This document shows positions 5,919 through 6,505 of a stretch of DNA of 6,505 bases, in pieces. Each line of letters opens with the position of its first letter. Positions within the stretch are counted from its first letter, which is position 1. The position numbers were made by a program, and so were the translations under genes. The stretch is taken from NCBI GenBank assembly GCA_011048855.1, contig DSCZ01000605.1:1-6505 (forward strand), given 5' to 3'. The notes beneath the pieces were generated by a model, which worked only from the letters and a program-made list of their open reading frames with translations, did no database searches and was not told the origin of the DNA. The DNA is from Desulfobacteraceae bacterium. Lineage in GTDB: Bacteria; Desulfobacterota; DSM-4660; Desulfatiglandales; Desulfatiglandaceae.

Positions 5919-6505
<587 letters not shown>

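Overview
This window is an ordinary housekeeping region of a bacterial chromosome. It holds the conserved cluster rpmH-rnpA-yidD-yidC-jag-mnmE on the minus strand, flanked by two genes on the plus strand at the left edge and by the start of mreB on the plus strand at the right edge. The organism is very probably a Gram-negative (diderm) bacterium: YidC carries the large periplasmic domain typical of Gram-negative YidC, and mreB is present. The presence of Jag (KhpB), which enteric bacteria lack, together with the protein styles seen here (YidC, RnpA, and a helicase with an STVHSAKGLEW motif and a small C-terminal beta domain), suggests Desulfobacterota/Deltaproteobacteria. That placement is inference from memory of the families, not from a search.

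Left part (1-1131): the C-terminal 253 residues of a UvrD/PcrA-type DNA helicase run in from outside the window. A 102-residue MTH1187-family (YkoF-like) thiamine-binding protein follows 24 bp later, probably in the same transcript. A GC-rich hairpin with a T-run ends that transcript, and its T-run overlaps the stop codon of the convergent mnmE gene.

Middle part (1129-5770, minus strand): six genes read from right to left. rpmH encodes ribosomal protein L34. rnpA encodes the protein subunit of RNase P, which matures tRNA 5' ends. yidD and yidC serve membrane protein insertion. jag encodes a KH/R3H RNA-binding protein. mnmE encodes a GTPase for tRNA wobble-uridine modification. The set links translation, tRNA processing and membrane insertion. 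Genes are tightly packed (rnpA/yidD overlap; jag-yidC gap 16 bp) except for a 105-bp gap before yidC and an 81-bp gap before mnmE; both gaps contain inverted repeats. mnmG does not follow mnmE here.

Right part (5771-6505): a 166-bp divergent intergenic region holds a convincing sigma-70-type promoter for the rpmH operon and a strong ribosome binding site for mreB. The first 189 codons of mreB are present and the gene runs off the window. No stretch over 300 bp lacks a gene. I saw no mobile element, CRISPR array, tRNA, rRNA or replication origin, and no sign of a new system. The most useful second looks are a possible compensated frameshift in the helicase linker, the hairpins between yidD and yidC, and the mreB neighbour in the place where dnaA often sits.
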